Positions 12,201 through 24,297 of a stretch of 64,000 nt of DNA are shown piece after piece. The translations under genes were made by a program, and so were the position numbers. The notes below the pieces were generated by a model. The model was not told where the DNA came from. It ran no database searches and saw only the letters and a program-made list of their open reading frames with translations. The stretch is from Apostichopus japonicus. Taxonomy: Eukaryota; Echinodermata; Holothuroidea; Aspidochirotida; Stichopodidae. The DNA is taken from NCBI RefSeq assembly GCF_037975245.1, contig NC_092572.1, forward strand, positions 14,700,269 through 14,764,268, in the 5' to 3' direction. How positions within the stretch are numbered: the stretch's first letter is position 1; the number at the start of each line of letters is the position of its first letter.

Positions 12201-15200
12201 TCGTACAGTGCGCCGAGCCATCGCGCCACTGTATGGACTGAGATATTAGGTGGATTAACTAATACTTACAGCTCCCCTTGTAGGCACTTGCTGTAAAAGA
12301 CGTCATCACCCGGGGTTCGAACCACGGATGCAAAAGAGAGTCTCGATCATCAGCTCGTACAGTGCGCCGAGCCATCGCGCCACTGTATGGACTGAGATAT
12401 TAGGTGGATTAACTAATACTTACAGCTCCCCTTGCAGGCACTTGCTGTAAAAGACGTCATCACCCGGGGTTCGAACCACGGATGCAAAAGAGAGTCTCGA
12501 TCATCAGCTCGTACAGTGCGCCGAGCCATCGCGCCACTGTATGGACTGAGATATTAGGTGGATTAACTAATACTTACAGCTCCCCTTGCAGGCACTTGCT
12601 GTAAAAGACGTCATCACCCGGGGTTCGAACCACGGATGCAAAAGAGAGTCTCGATCATCAGCTCGTACAGTGCGCCGAGCCATCGCGCCACTGTATGGAC
12701 TGAGATATTAGGTGGATTAACTAATACTTACAGCTCCCCTTGCAGGCACTTGCTGTAAAAGACGTCATCACCCGGGGTTCGAACCACGGATGCAAAAGAG
12801 AGTCTCGATCATCAGCTCGTACAGTGCGCCGAGCCATCGCGCCACTGTATGGACTGAGATATTAGGTGGATTAACTAATACTTACAGCTCCCCTTGCAGG
12901 CACTTGCTGTAAAAGACGTCATCACCCGGGGTTCGAACCACGGATGCAAAAGAGAGTCTCGATCATCAGCTCGTACAGTGCGCCGAGCCATCGCGCCACT
13001 GTATGGACTGAGATATTAGGTGGATTAACTAATACTTACAGCTCCCCTTGCAGGCACTTGCTGTAAAAGACGTCATCACCCGGGGTTCGAACCACGGATG
13101 CAAAAGAGAGTCTCGATCATCAGCTCGTACAGTGCGCCGAGCCATCGCGCCACTGTATGGACTGAGATATTAGGTGGATTAACTAATACTTACAGCTCCC
13201 CTTGCAGGCACTTGCTGTAAAAGACGTCATCACCCGGGGTTCGAACCACGGATGCAAAAGAGAGTTTCGATCATCAGCTCGTACAGTGCGCCGAGCCATC
13301 GCGCCACTGTATGGACTGAGATATTAGGTGGATTAACTAATACTTACAGCTCCCCTTGCAGGCACTTGCTGTAAAAGACGTCATCACCCGGGGTTCGAAC
13401 CACGGATGCAAAAGAGAGTCTCGATCATCAGCTCGTACAGTGCGCCGAGCCATCGCGCCACTGTATGGACTGAGATATTAGGTGGATTAACTAATACTTA
13501 CAGCTCCCCTTGTAGGCACTTGCTGTAAAAGACGTCATCACCCGGGGTTCGAACCACGGATGCAAAAGAGAGTCTCGATCATCAGCTCGTACAGTGCGCC
13601 GAGCCATCGCGCCACTGTATGGACTGAGATATTAGGTGGATTAACTAATACTTACAGCTCCCCTTGCAGGCACTTGCTGTAAAAGACGTCATCACCCGGG
13701 GTTCGAACCACGGATGCAAAAGAGAGTCTCGATCATCAGCTCGTACAGTGCGCCGAGCCATCGCGCCACTGTATGGACTGAGATATTAGGTGGATTAACT
13801 AATACTTACAGCTCCCCTTGTAGGCACTTGCTGTAAAAGACGTCATCACCCGGGGTTCGAACCACGGATGCAAAAGAGAGTCTCGATCATCAGCTCGTAC
13901 AGTGCGCCGAGCCATCGCGCCACTGTATGGACTGAGATATTAGGTGGATTAACTAATACTTACAGCTCCCCTTGCAGGCACTTGCTGTAAAAGACGTCAT
14001 CACCCGGGGTTCGAACCACGGATGCAAAAGAGAGTCTCGATCATCAGCTCGTACAGTGCGCCGAGCCATCGCGCCACTGTATGGACTGAGATATTAGGTG
14101 GATTAACTAATACTTACAGCTCCCCTTGTAGGCACTTGCTGTAAAAGACGTCATCACCCGGGGTTCGAACCACGGATGCAAAAGAGAGTCTCGATCATCA
14201 GCTCGTACAGTGCGCCGAGCCATCGCGCCACTGTATGGACTGAGATATTAGGTGGATTAACTAATACTTACAGCTCCCCTTGCAGGCACTTGCTGTAAAA
14301 GACGTCATCACCCGGGGTTCGAACCACGGATGCAAAAGAGAGTCTCGATCATCAGCTCGTACAGTGCGCCGAGCCATCGCGCCACTGTATGGACTGAGAT
14401 ATTAGGTGGATTAACTAATACTTACAGCTCCCCTTGTAGGCACTTGCTGTAAAAGACGTCATCACCCGGGGTTCGAACCACGGATGCAAAAGAGAGTCTC
14501 GATCATCAGCTCGTACAGTGCGCCGAGCCATCGCGCCACTGTATGGACTGAGATATTAGGTGGATTAACTAATACTTACAGCTCCCCTTGCAGGCACTTG
14601 CTGTAAAAGACGTCATCACCCGGGGTTCGAACCACGGATGCAAAAGAGAGTCTCGATCATCAGCTCGTACAGTGCGCCGAGCCATCGCGCCACTGTATGG
14701 ACTGAGATATTAGGTGGATTAACTAATACTTACAGCTCCCCTTGTAGGCACTTGCTGTAAAAGACGTCATCACCCGGGGTTCGAACCACGGATGCAAAAG
14801 AGAGTCTCGATCATCAGCTCGTACAGTGCGCCGAGCCATCGCGCCACTGTATGGACTGAGATATTAGGTGGATTAACTAATACTTACAGCTCCCCTTGTA
14901 GGCACTTGCTGTAAAAGACGTCATCACCCGGGGTTCGAACCACGGATGCAAAAGAGAGTCTCGATCATCAGCTCGTACAGTGCGCCGAGCCATCGCGCCA
15001 CTGTATGGACTGAGATATTAGGTGGATTAACTAATACTTACAGCTCCCCTTGTAGGCACTTGCTGTAAAAGACGTCATCACCCGGGGTTCGAACCACGGA
15101 TGCAAAAGAGAGTCTCGATCATCAGCTCGTACAGTGCGCCGAGCCATCGCGCCACTGTATGGACTGAGATATTAGGTGGATTAACTAATACTTACAGCTC

Positions 15201-17556
15201 CCCTTGTAGGCACTTGCTGTAAAAGACGTCATCACCCGGGGTTCGAACCACGGATGCAAAAGAGAGTCTCGATCATCAGCTCGTACAGTGCGCCGAGCCA
15301 TCGCGCCACTGTATGGACTGAGATATTAGGTGGATTAACTAATACTTACAGCTCCCCTTGCAGGCACTTGCTGTAAAAGACGTCATCACCCGGGGTTCGA
15401 ACCACGGATGCAAAAGAGAGTCTCGATCATCAGCTCGTACAGTGCGCCGAGCCATCGCGCCACTGTATGGACTGAGATATTAGGTGGATTAACTAATACT
15501 TACAGCTCCCCTTGTAGGCACTTGCTGTAAAAGACGTCATCACCCGGGGTTCGAACCACGGATGCAAAAGAGAGTCTCGATCATCAGCTCGTACAGTGCG
15601 CCGAGCCATCGCGCCACTGTATGGACTGAGATATTAGGTGGATTAACTAATACTTACAGCTCCCCTTGTAGGCACTTGCTGTAAAAGACGTCATCACCCG
15701 GGGTTCGAACCACGGATGCAAAAGAGAGTCTCGATCATCAGCTCGTACAGTGCGCCGAGCCATCGCGCCACTGTATGGACTGAGATATTAGGTGGATTAA
15801 CTAATACTTACAGCTCCCCTTGTAGGCACTTGCTGTAAAAGACGTCATCACCCGGGGTTCGAACCACGGATGCAAAAGAGAGTCTCGATCATCAGCTCGT
15901 ACAGTGCGCCGAGCCATCGCGCCACTGTATGGACTGAGATATTATGTGGATTAACTAATACTTACAGCTCCCCTTGCAGGCACTTGCTGTAAAAGACGTC
16001 ATCACCCGGGGTTCGAACCACGGATGCAAAAGAGAGTCTCGATCATCAGCTCGTACAGTGCGCCGAGCCATCGCGCCACTGTATGGACTGAGATATTAGG
16101 TGGATTAACTAATACTTACAGCTCCCCTTGTAGGCACTTGCTGTAAAAGACGTCATCACCCGGGGTTCGAACCACGGATGCAAAAGAGAGTCTCGATCAT
16201 CAGCTCGTACAGTGCGCCGAGCCATCGCGCCACTGTATGGACTGAGATATTAGGTGGATTAACTAATACTTACAGCTCCCCTTGTAGGCACTTGCTGTAA
16301 AAGACGTCATCACCCGGGGTTCGAACCACGGATGCAAAAGAGAGTCTCGATCATCAGCTCGTACAGTGCGCCGAGCCATCGCGCCACTGTATGGACTGAG
16401 ATATTAGGTGGATTAACTAATACTTACAGCTCCCCTTGCAGGCACTTGCTGTAAAAGACGTCATCACCCGGGGTTCGAACCACGGATGCAAAAGAGAGTC
16501 TCGATCATCAGCTCGTACAGTGCGCCGAGCCATCGCGCCACTGTATGGACTGAGATATTAGGTGGATTAACTAATACTTACAGCTCCCCTTGTAGGCACT
16601 TGCTGTAAAAGACGTCATCACCCGGGGTTCGAACCACGGATGCAAAAGAGAGTCTCGATCATCAGCTCGTACAGTGCGCCGAGCCATCGCGCCACTGTAT
16701 GGACTGAGATATTAGGTGGATTAACTAATACTTACAGCTCCCCTTGTAGGCACTTGCTGTAAAAGACGTCATCACCCGGGGTTCGAACCACGGATGCAAA
16801 AGAGAGTCTCGATCATCAGCTCGTACAGTGCGCCGAGCCATCGCGCCACTGTATGGACTGAGATATTAGGTGGATTAACTAATACTTACAGCTCCCCTTG
16901 TAGGCACTTGCTGTAAAAGACGTCATCACCCGGGGTTCGAACCACGGATGCAAAAGAGAGTCTCGATCATCAGCTCGTACAGTGCGCCGAGCCATCGCGC
17001 CACTGTATGGACTGAGATATTAGGTGGATTAACTAATACTTACAGCTCCCCTTGCAGGCACTTGCTGTAAAAGACGTCATCACCCGGGGTTCGAACCACG
17101 GATGCAAAAGAGAGTCTCGATCATCAGCTCGTACAGTGCGCCGAGCCATCGCGCCACTGTATGGACTGAGATATTAGGTGGATTAACTAATACTTACAGC
17201 TCCCCTTGTAGGCACTTGCTGTAAAAGACGTCATCACCCGGGGTTCGAACCACGGATGCAAAAGAGAGTCTCGATCATCAGCTCGTACAGTGCGCCGAGC
17301 CATCGCGCCACTGTATGGACTGAGATATTAGGTGGATTAACTAATACTTACAGCTCCCCTTGCAGGCACTTGCTGTAAAAGACGTCATCACCCGGGGTTC
17401 GAACCACGGATGCAAAAGAGAGTCTCGATCATCAGCTCGTACAGTGCGCCGAGCCATCGCGCCACTGTATGGACTGAGATATTAGGTGGATTAACTAATA
17501 CTTACAGCTCCCCTTGTAGGCACTTGCTGTAAAAGACGTCATCACCCGGGGTTCGA

Positions 17557-17709
17557 ACCACGGATGCAAAAGAGAGTCTCGATCATCAGCTCGTACAGTG
17601 CGCCGAGCCATCGCGCCACTGTATGGACTGAGATATTAGGTGGATTAACTAATACTTACAGCTCCCCTTGCAGGCACTTGCTGTAAAGACGTCATCACCC
17701 GGGGTTCGA
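17557..17709. repeat. 153-bp unit (one A lost from AAAA)
   Basis: The unit reads CTGTAAAGACG instead of CTGTAAAAGACG, one base short in the A run at unit 129-132. It carries C115. On the minus strand the T4 candidate terminator becomes T3. A homopolymer base-calling error is possible, but the same change recurs exactly nine units later. Confidence 0.85.
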
Positions 17710-18941
17710 ACCACGGATGCAAAAGAGAGTCTCGATCATCAGCTCGTACAGTGCGCCGAGCCATCGCGCCACTGTATGGACTGAGATATTAGGTGGATTA
17801 ACTAATACTTACAGCTCCCCTTGTAGGCACTTGCTGTAAAAGACGTCATCACCCGGGGTTCGAACCACGGATGCAAAAGAGAGTCTCGATCATCAGCTCG
17901 TACAGTGCGCCGAGCCATCGCGCCACTGTATGGACTGAGATATTAGGTGGATTAACTAATACTTACAGCTCCCCTTGTAGGCACTTGCTGTAAAAGACGT
18001 CATCACCCGGGGTTCGAACCACGGATGCAAAAGAGAGTCTCGATCATCAGCTCGTACAGTGCGCCGAGCCATCGCGCCACTGTATGGACTGAGATATTAG
18101 GTGGATTAACTAATACTTACAGCTCCCCTTGTAGGCACTTGCTGTAAAAGACGTCATCACCCGGGGTTCGAACCACGGATGCAAAAGAGAGTCTCGATCA
18201 TCAGCTCGTACAGTGCGCCGAGCCATCGCGCCACTGTATGGACTGAGATATTAGGTGGATTAACTAATACTTACAGCTCCCCTTGTAGGCACTTGCTGTA
18301 AAAGACGTCATCACCCGGGGTTCGAACCACGGATGCAAAAGAGAGTCTCGATCATCAGCTCGTACAGTGCGCCGAGCCATCGCGCCACTGTATGGACTGA
18401 GATATTAGGTGGATTAACTAATACTTACAGCTCCCCTTGCAGGCACTTGCTGTAAAAGACGTCATCACCCGGGGTTCGAACCACGGATGCAAAAGAGAGT
18501 CTCGATCATCAGCTCGTACAGTGCGCCGAGCCATCGCGCCACTGTATGGACTGAGATATTAGGTGGATTAACTAATACTTACAGCTCCCCTTGTAGGCAC
18601 TTGCTGTAAAAGACGTCATCACCCGGGGTTCGAACCACGGATGCAAAAGAGAGTCTCGATCATCAGCTCGTACAGTGCGCCGAGCCATCGCGCCACTGTA
18701 TGGACTGAGATATTAGGTGGATTAACTAATACTTACAGCTCCCCTTGCAGGCACTTGCTGTAAAAGACGTCATCACCCGGGGTTCGAACCACGGATGCAA
18801 AAGAGAGTCTCGATCATCAGCTCGTACAGTGCGCCGAGCCATCGCGCCACTGTATGGACTGAGATATTAGGTGGATTAACTAATACTTACAGCTCCCCTT
18901 GTAGGCACTTGCTGTAAAAGACGTCATCACCCGGGGTTCGA

Positions 18942-19094
18942 ACCACGGATGCAAAAGAGAGTCTCGATCATCAGCTCGTACAGTGCGCCGAGCCATCGCG
19001 CCACTGTATGGACTGAGATATTAGGTGGATTAACTAATACTTACAGCTCCCCTTGCAGGCACTTGCTGTAAAGACGTCATCACCCGGGGTTCGA
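18942..19094. repeat. 153-bp unit, second copy of the A deletion
   Basis: It has the same single-A loss in the unit 129-132 run and also carries C115. It starts 1385 bp after the first 153-bp unit, which is nine unit steps. Shared descent by unequal exchange or conversion is likely, though an independent slip or sequencing error in the same short homopolymer cannot be excluded. Confidence 0.85.
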
Positions 19095-20018
19095 ACCACG
19101 GATGCAAAAGAGAGTCTCGATCATCAGCTCGTACAGTGCGCCGAGCCATCGCGCCACTGTATGGACTGAGATATTAGGTGGATTAACTAATACTTACAGC
19201 TCCCCTTGTAGGCACTTGCTGTAAAAGACGTCATCACCCGGGGTTCGAACCACGGATGCAAAAGAGAGTCTCGATCATCAGCTCGTACAGTGCGCCGAGC
19301 CATCGCGCCACTGTATGGACTGAGATATTAGGTGGATTAACTAATACTTACAGCTCCCCTTGTAGGCACTTGCTGTAAAAGACGTCATCACCCGGGGTTC
19401 GAACCACGGATGCAAAAGAGAGTCTCGATCATCAGCTCGTACAGTGCGCCGAGCCATCGCGCCACTGTATGGACTGAGATATTAGGTGGATTAACTAATA
19501 CTTACAGCTCCCCTTGCAGGCACTTGCTGTAAAAGACGTCATCACCCGGGGTTCGAACCACGGATGCAAAAGAGAGTCTCGATCATCAGCTCGTACAGTG
19601 CGCCGAGCCATCGCGCCACTGTATGGACTGAGATATTAGGTGGATTAACTAATACTTACAGCTCCCCTTGCAGGCACTTGCTGTAAAAGACGTCATCACC
19701 CGGGGTTCGAACCACGGATGCAAAAGAGAGTCTCGATCATCAGCTCGTACAGTGCGCCGAGCCATCGCGCCACTGTATGGACTGAGATATTAGGTGGATT
19801 AACTAATACTTACAGCTCCCCTTGTAGGCACTTGCTGTAAAAGACGTCATCACCCGGGGTTCGAACCACGGATGCAAAAGAGAGTCTCGATCATCAGCTC
19901 GTACAGTGCGCCGAGCCATCGCGCCACTGTATGGACTGAGATATTAGGTGGATTAACTAATACTTACAGCTCCCCTTGCAGGCACTTGCTGTAAAAGACG
20001 TCTTCACCCGGGGTTCGA

Positions 20019-20139
20019 ACCACGGATGCAAAAGAGAGTCTGTATGGACTGTATGGACTGGATATTAGGTGGATTAACTAATACTTACAGCTCCCCTTGC
20101 AGGCACTTGCTGTAAAAGACGTCATCACCCGGGGTTCGA
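20019..20139. repeat. Rearranged 121-bp unit
   Basis: After unit bases 1-22 the sequence jumps to base 64, deleting 41 bp (23-63); both breakpoints contain CT, a two-base microhomology. The next nine bases TGTATGGAC are tandemly duplicated, then A75 is missing (CTGGATATT for CTGAGATATT). The sum 154-41+9-1 equals 121. The A-box-like motif, the D stem and most of hairpin 1 are lost; the B box and T4 remain. The preceding unit carries a private A139T (20003), 16 bp before this unit starts. A template-switch or microhomology repair event is inferred. Confidence 0.93.
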
Positions 20140-23100
20140 ACCACGGATGCAAAAGAGAGTCTCGATCATCAGCTCGTACAGTGCGCCGAGCCATCGCGCC
20201 ACTGTATGGACTGAGATATTAGGTGGATTAACTAATACTTACAGCTCCCCTTGTAGGCACTTGCTGTAAAAGACGTCATCACCCGGGGTTCGAACCACGG
20301 ATGCAAAAGAGAGTCTCGATCATCAGCTCGTACAGTGCGCCGAGCCATCGCGCCACTGTATGGACTGAGATATTAGGTGGATTAACTAATACTTACAGCT
20401 CCCCTTGCAGGCACTTGCTGTAAAAGACGTCATCACCCGGGGTTCGAACCACGGATGCAAAAGAGAGTCTCGATCATCAGCTCGTACAGTGCGCCGAGCC
20501 ATCGCGCCACTGTATGGACTGAGATATTAGGTGGATTAACTAATACTTACAGCTCCCCTTGTAGGCACTTGCTGTAAAAGACGTCATCACCCGGGGTTCG
20601 AACCACGGATGCAAAAGAGAGTCTCGATCATCAGCTCGTACAGTGCGCCGAGCCATCGCGCCACTGTATGGACTGAGATATTAGGTGGATTAACTAATAC
20701 TTACAGCTCCCCTTGTAGGCACTTGCTGTAAAAGACGTCATCACCCGGGGTTCGAACCACGGATGCAAAAGAGAGTCTCGATCATCAGCTCGTACAGTGC
20801 GCCGAGCCATCGCGCCACTGTATGGACTGAGATATTAGGTGGATTAACTAATACTTACAGCTCCCCTTGTAGGCACTTGCTGTAAAAGACGTCATCACCC
20901 GGGGTTCGAACCACGGATGCAAAAGAGAGTCTCGATCATCAGCTCGTACAGTGCGCCGAGCCATCGCGCCACTGTATGGACTGAGATATTAGGTGGATTA
21001 ACTAATACTTACAGCTCCCCTTGTAGGCACTTGCTGTAAAAGACGTCATCACCCGGGGTTCGAACCACGGATGCAAAAGAGAGTCTCGATCATCAGCTCG
21101 TACAGTGCGCCGAGCCATCGCGCCACTGTATGGACTGAGATATTAGGTGGATTAACTAATACTTACAGCTCCCCTTGCAGGCACTTGCTGTAAAAGACGT
21201 CATCACCCGGGGTTCGAACCACGGATGCAAAAGAGAGTCTCGATCATCAGCTCGTACAGTGCGCCGAGCCATCGCGCCACTGTATGGACTGAGATATTAG
21301 GTGGATTAACTAATACTTACAGCTCCCCTTGTAGGCACTTGCTGTAAAAGACGTCATCACCCGGGGTTCGAACCACGGATGCAAAAGAGAGTCTCGATCA
21401 TCAGCTCGTACAGTGCGCCGAGCCATCGCGCCACTGTATGGACTGAGATATTAGGTGGATTAACTAATACTTACAGCTCCCCTTGTAGGCACTTGCTGTA
21501 AAAGACGTCATCACCCGGGGTTCGAACCACGGATGCAAAAGAGAGTCTCGATCATCAGCTCGTACAGTGCGCCGAGCCATCGCGCCACTGTATGGACTGA
21601 GATATTAGGTGGATTAACTAATACTTACAGCTCCCCTTGTAGGCACTTGCTGTAAAAGACGTCATCACCCGGGGTTCGAACCACGGATGCAAAAGAGAGT
21701 CTCGATCATCAGCTCGTACAGTGCGCCGAGCCATCGCGCCACTGTATGGACTGAGATATTAGGTGGATTAACTAATACTTACAGCTCCCCTTGTAGGCAC
21801 TTGCTGTAAAAGACGTCATCACCCGGGGTTCGAACCACGGATGCAAAAGAGAGTCTCGATCATCAGCTCGTACAGTGCGCCGAGCCATCGCGCCACTGTA
21901 TGGACTGAGATATTAGGTGGATTAACTAATACTTACAGCTCCCCTTGTAGGCACTTGCTGTAAAAGACGTCATCACCCGGGGTTCGAACCACGGATGCAA
22001 AAGAGAGTCTCGATCATCAGCTCGTACAGTGCGCCGAGCCATCGCGCCACTGTATGGACTGAGATATTAGGTGGATTAACTAATACTTACAGCTCCCCTT
22101 GTAGGCACTTGCTGTAAAAGACGTCATCACCCGGGGTTCGAACCACGGATGCAAAAGAGAGTCTCGATCATCAGCTCGTACAGTGCGCCGAGCCATCGCG
22201 CCACTGTATGGACTGAGATATTAGGTGGATTAACTAATACTTACAGCTCCCCTTGTAGGCACTTGCTGTAAAAGACGTCATCACCCGGGGTTCGAACCAC
22301 GGATGCAAAAGAGAGTCTCGATCATCAGCTCGTACAGTGCGCCGAGCCATCGCGCCACTGTATGGACTGAGATATTAGGTGGATTAACTAATACTTACAG
22401 CTCCCCTTGCAGGCACTTGCTGTAAAAGACGTCATCACCCGGGGTTCGAACCACGGATGCAAAAGAGAGTCTCGATCATCAGCTCGTACAGTGCGCCGAG
22501 CCATCGCGCCACTGTATGGACTGAGATATTAGGTGGATTAACTAATACTTACAGCTCCCCTTGCAGGCACTTGCTGTAAAAGACGTCATCACCCGGGGTT
22601 CGAACCACGGATGCAAAAGAGAGTCTCGATCATCAGCTCGTACAGTGCGCCGAGCCATCGCGCCACTGTATGGACTGAGATATTAGGTGGATTAACTAAT
22701 ACTTACAGCTCCCCTTGTAGGCACTTGCTGTAAAAGACGTCATCACCCGGGGTTCGAACCACGGATGCAAAAGAGAGTCTCGATCATCAGCTCGTACAGT
22801 GCGCCGAGCCATCGCGCCACTGTATGGACTGAGATATTAGGTGGATTAACTAATACTTACAGCTCCCCTTGCAGGCACTTGCTGTAAAAGACGTCATCAC
22901 CCGGGGTTCGAACCACGGATGCAAAAGAGAGTCTCGATCATCAGCTCGTACAGTGCGCCGAGCCATCGCGCCACTGTATGGACTGAGATATTAGGTGGAT
23001 TAACTAATACTTACAGCTCCCCTTGTAGGCACTTGCTGTAAAAGACGTCATCACCCGGGGTTCGAACCACGGATGCAAAAGAGAGTCTCGATCATCAGCT

Positions 23101-24297
23101 CGTACAGTGCGCCGAGCCATCGCGCCACTGTATGGACTGAGATATTAGGTGGATTAACTAATACTTACAGCTCCCCTTGTAGGCACTTGCTGTAAAAGAC
23201 GTCATCACCCGGGGTTCGAACCACGGATGCAAAAGAGAGTCTCGATCATCAGCTCGTACAGTGCGCCGAGCCATCGCGCCACTGTATGGACTGAGATATT
23301 AGGTGGATTAACTAATACTTACAGCTCCCCTTGTAGGCACTTGCTGTAAAAGACGTCATCACCCGGGGTTCGAACCACGGATGCAAAAGAGAGTCTCGAT
23401 CATCAGCTCGTACAGTGCGCCGAGCCATCGCGCCACTGTATGGACTGAGATATTAGGTGGATTAACTAATACTTACAGCTCCCCTTGTAGGCACTTGCTG
23501 TAAAAGACGTCATCACCCGGGGTTCGAACCACGGATGCAAAAGAGAGTCTCGATCATCAGCTCGTACAGTGCGCCGAGCCATCGCGCCACTGTATGGACT
23601 GAGATATTAGGTGGATTAACTAATACTTACAGCTCCCCTTGTAGGCACTTGCTGTAAAAGACGTCATCACCCGGGGTTCGAACCACGGATGCAAAAGAGA
23701 GTCTCGATCATCAGCTCGTACAGTGCGCCGAGCCATCGCGCCACTGTATGGACTGAGATATTAGGTGGATTAACTAATACTTACAGCTCCCCTTGTAGGC
23801 ACTTGCTGTAAAAGACGTCATCACCCGGGGTTCGAACCACGGATGCAAAAGAGAGTCTCGATCATCAGCTCGTACAGTGCGCCGAGCCATCGCGCCACTG
23901 TATGGACTGAGATATTAGGTGGATTAACTAATACTTACAGCTCCCCTTGCAGGCACTTGCTGTAAAAGACGTCATCACCCGGGGTTCGAACCACGGATGC
24001 AAAAGAGAGTCTCGATCATCAGCTCGTACAGTGCGCCGAGCCATCGCGCCACTGTATGGACTGAGATATTAGGTGGATTAACTAATACTTACAGCTCCCC
24101 TTGCAGGCACTTGCTGTAAAAGACGTCATCACCCGGGGTTCGAACCACGGATGCAAAAGAGAGTCTCGATCATCAGCTCGTACAGTGCGCCGAGCCATCG
24201 CGCCACTGTATGGACTGAGATATTAGGTGGATTAACTAATACTTACAGCTCCCCTTGCAGGCACTTGCTGTAAAAGACGTCATCACCCGGGGTTCGA

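Larger units (their letters stand above)
1..24297. repeat. Domain 1: T/C115 mixed units with dimer periodicity
   Basis: 158 units whose main variable base is unit 115 (CCTTGTAGG or CCTTGCAGG). By my reading about 63 of the first 114 units carry C, and long stretches alternate strictly T, C, T, C, giving a 308-bp higher-order repeat. The longest unbroken alternation is 6007-8624 (17 units). Runs of C interrupt it, for example 9395-10164 and 12321-13398. C becomes rarer to the right and last appears in this domain at 24258. The domain holds six of the nine private substitutions (G20A at 3408, G127C at 7673, G44T at 7898, C22T at 13266, G83T at 15945, A139T at 20003) and three of the four odd-length units, so it looks older or less recently homogenised than the rest. 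Confidence 0.9.
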
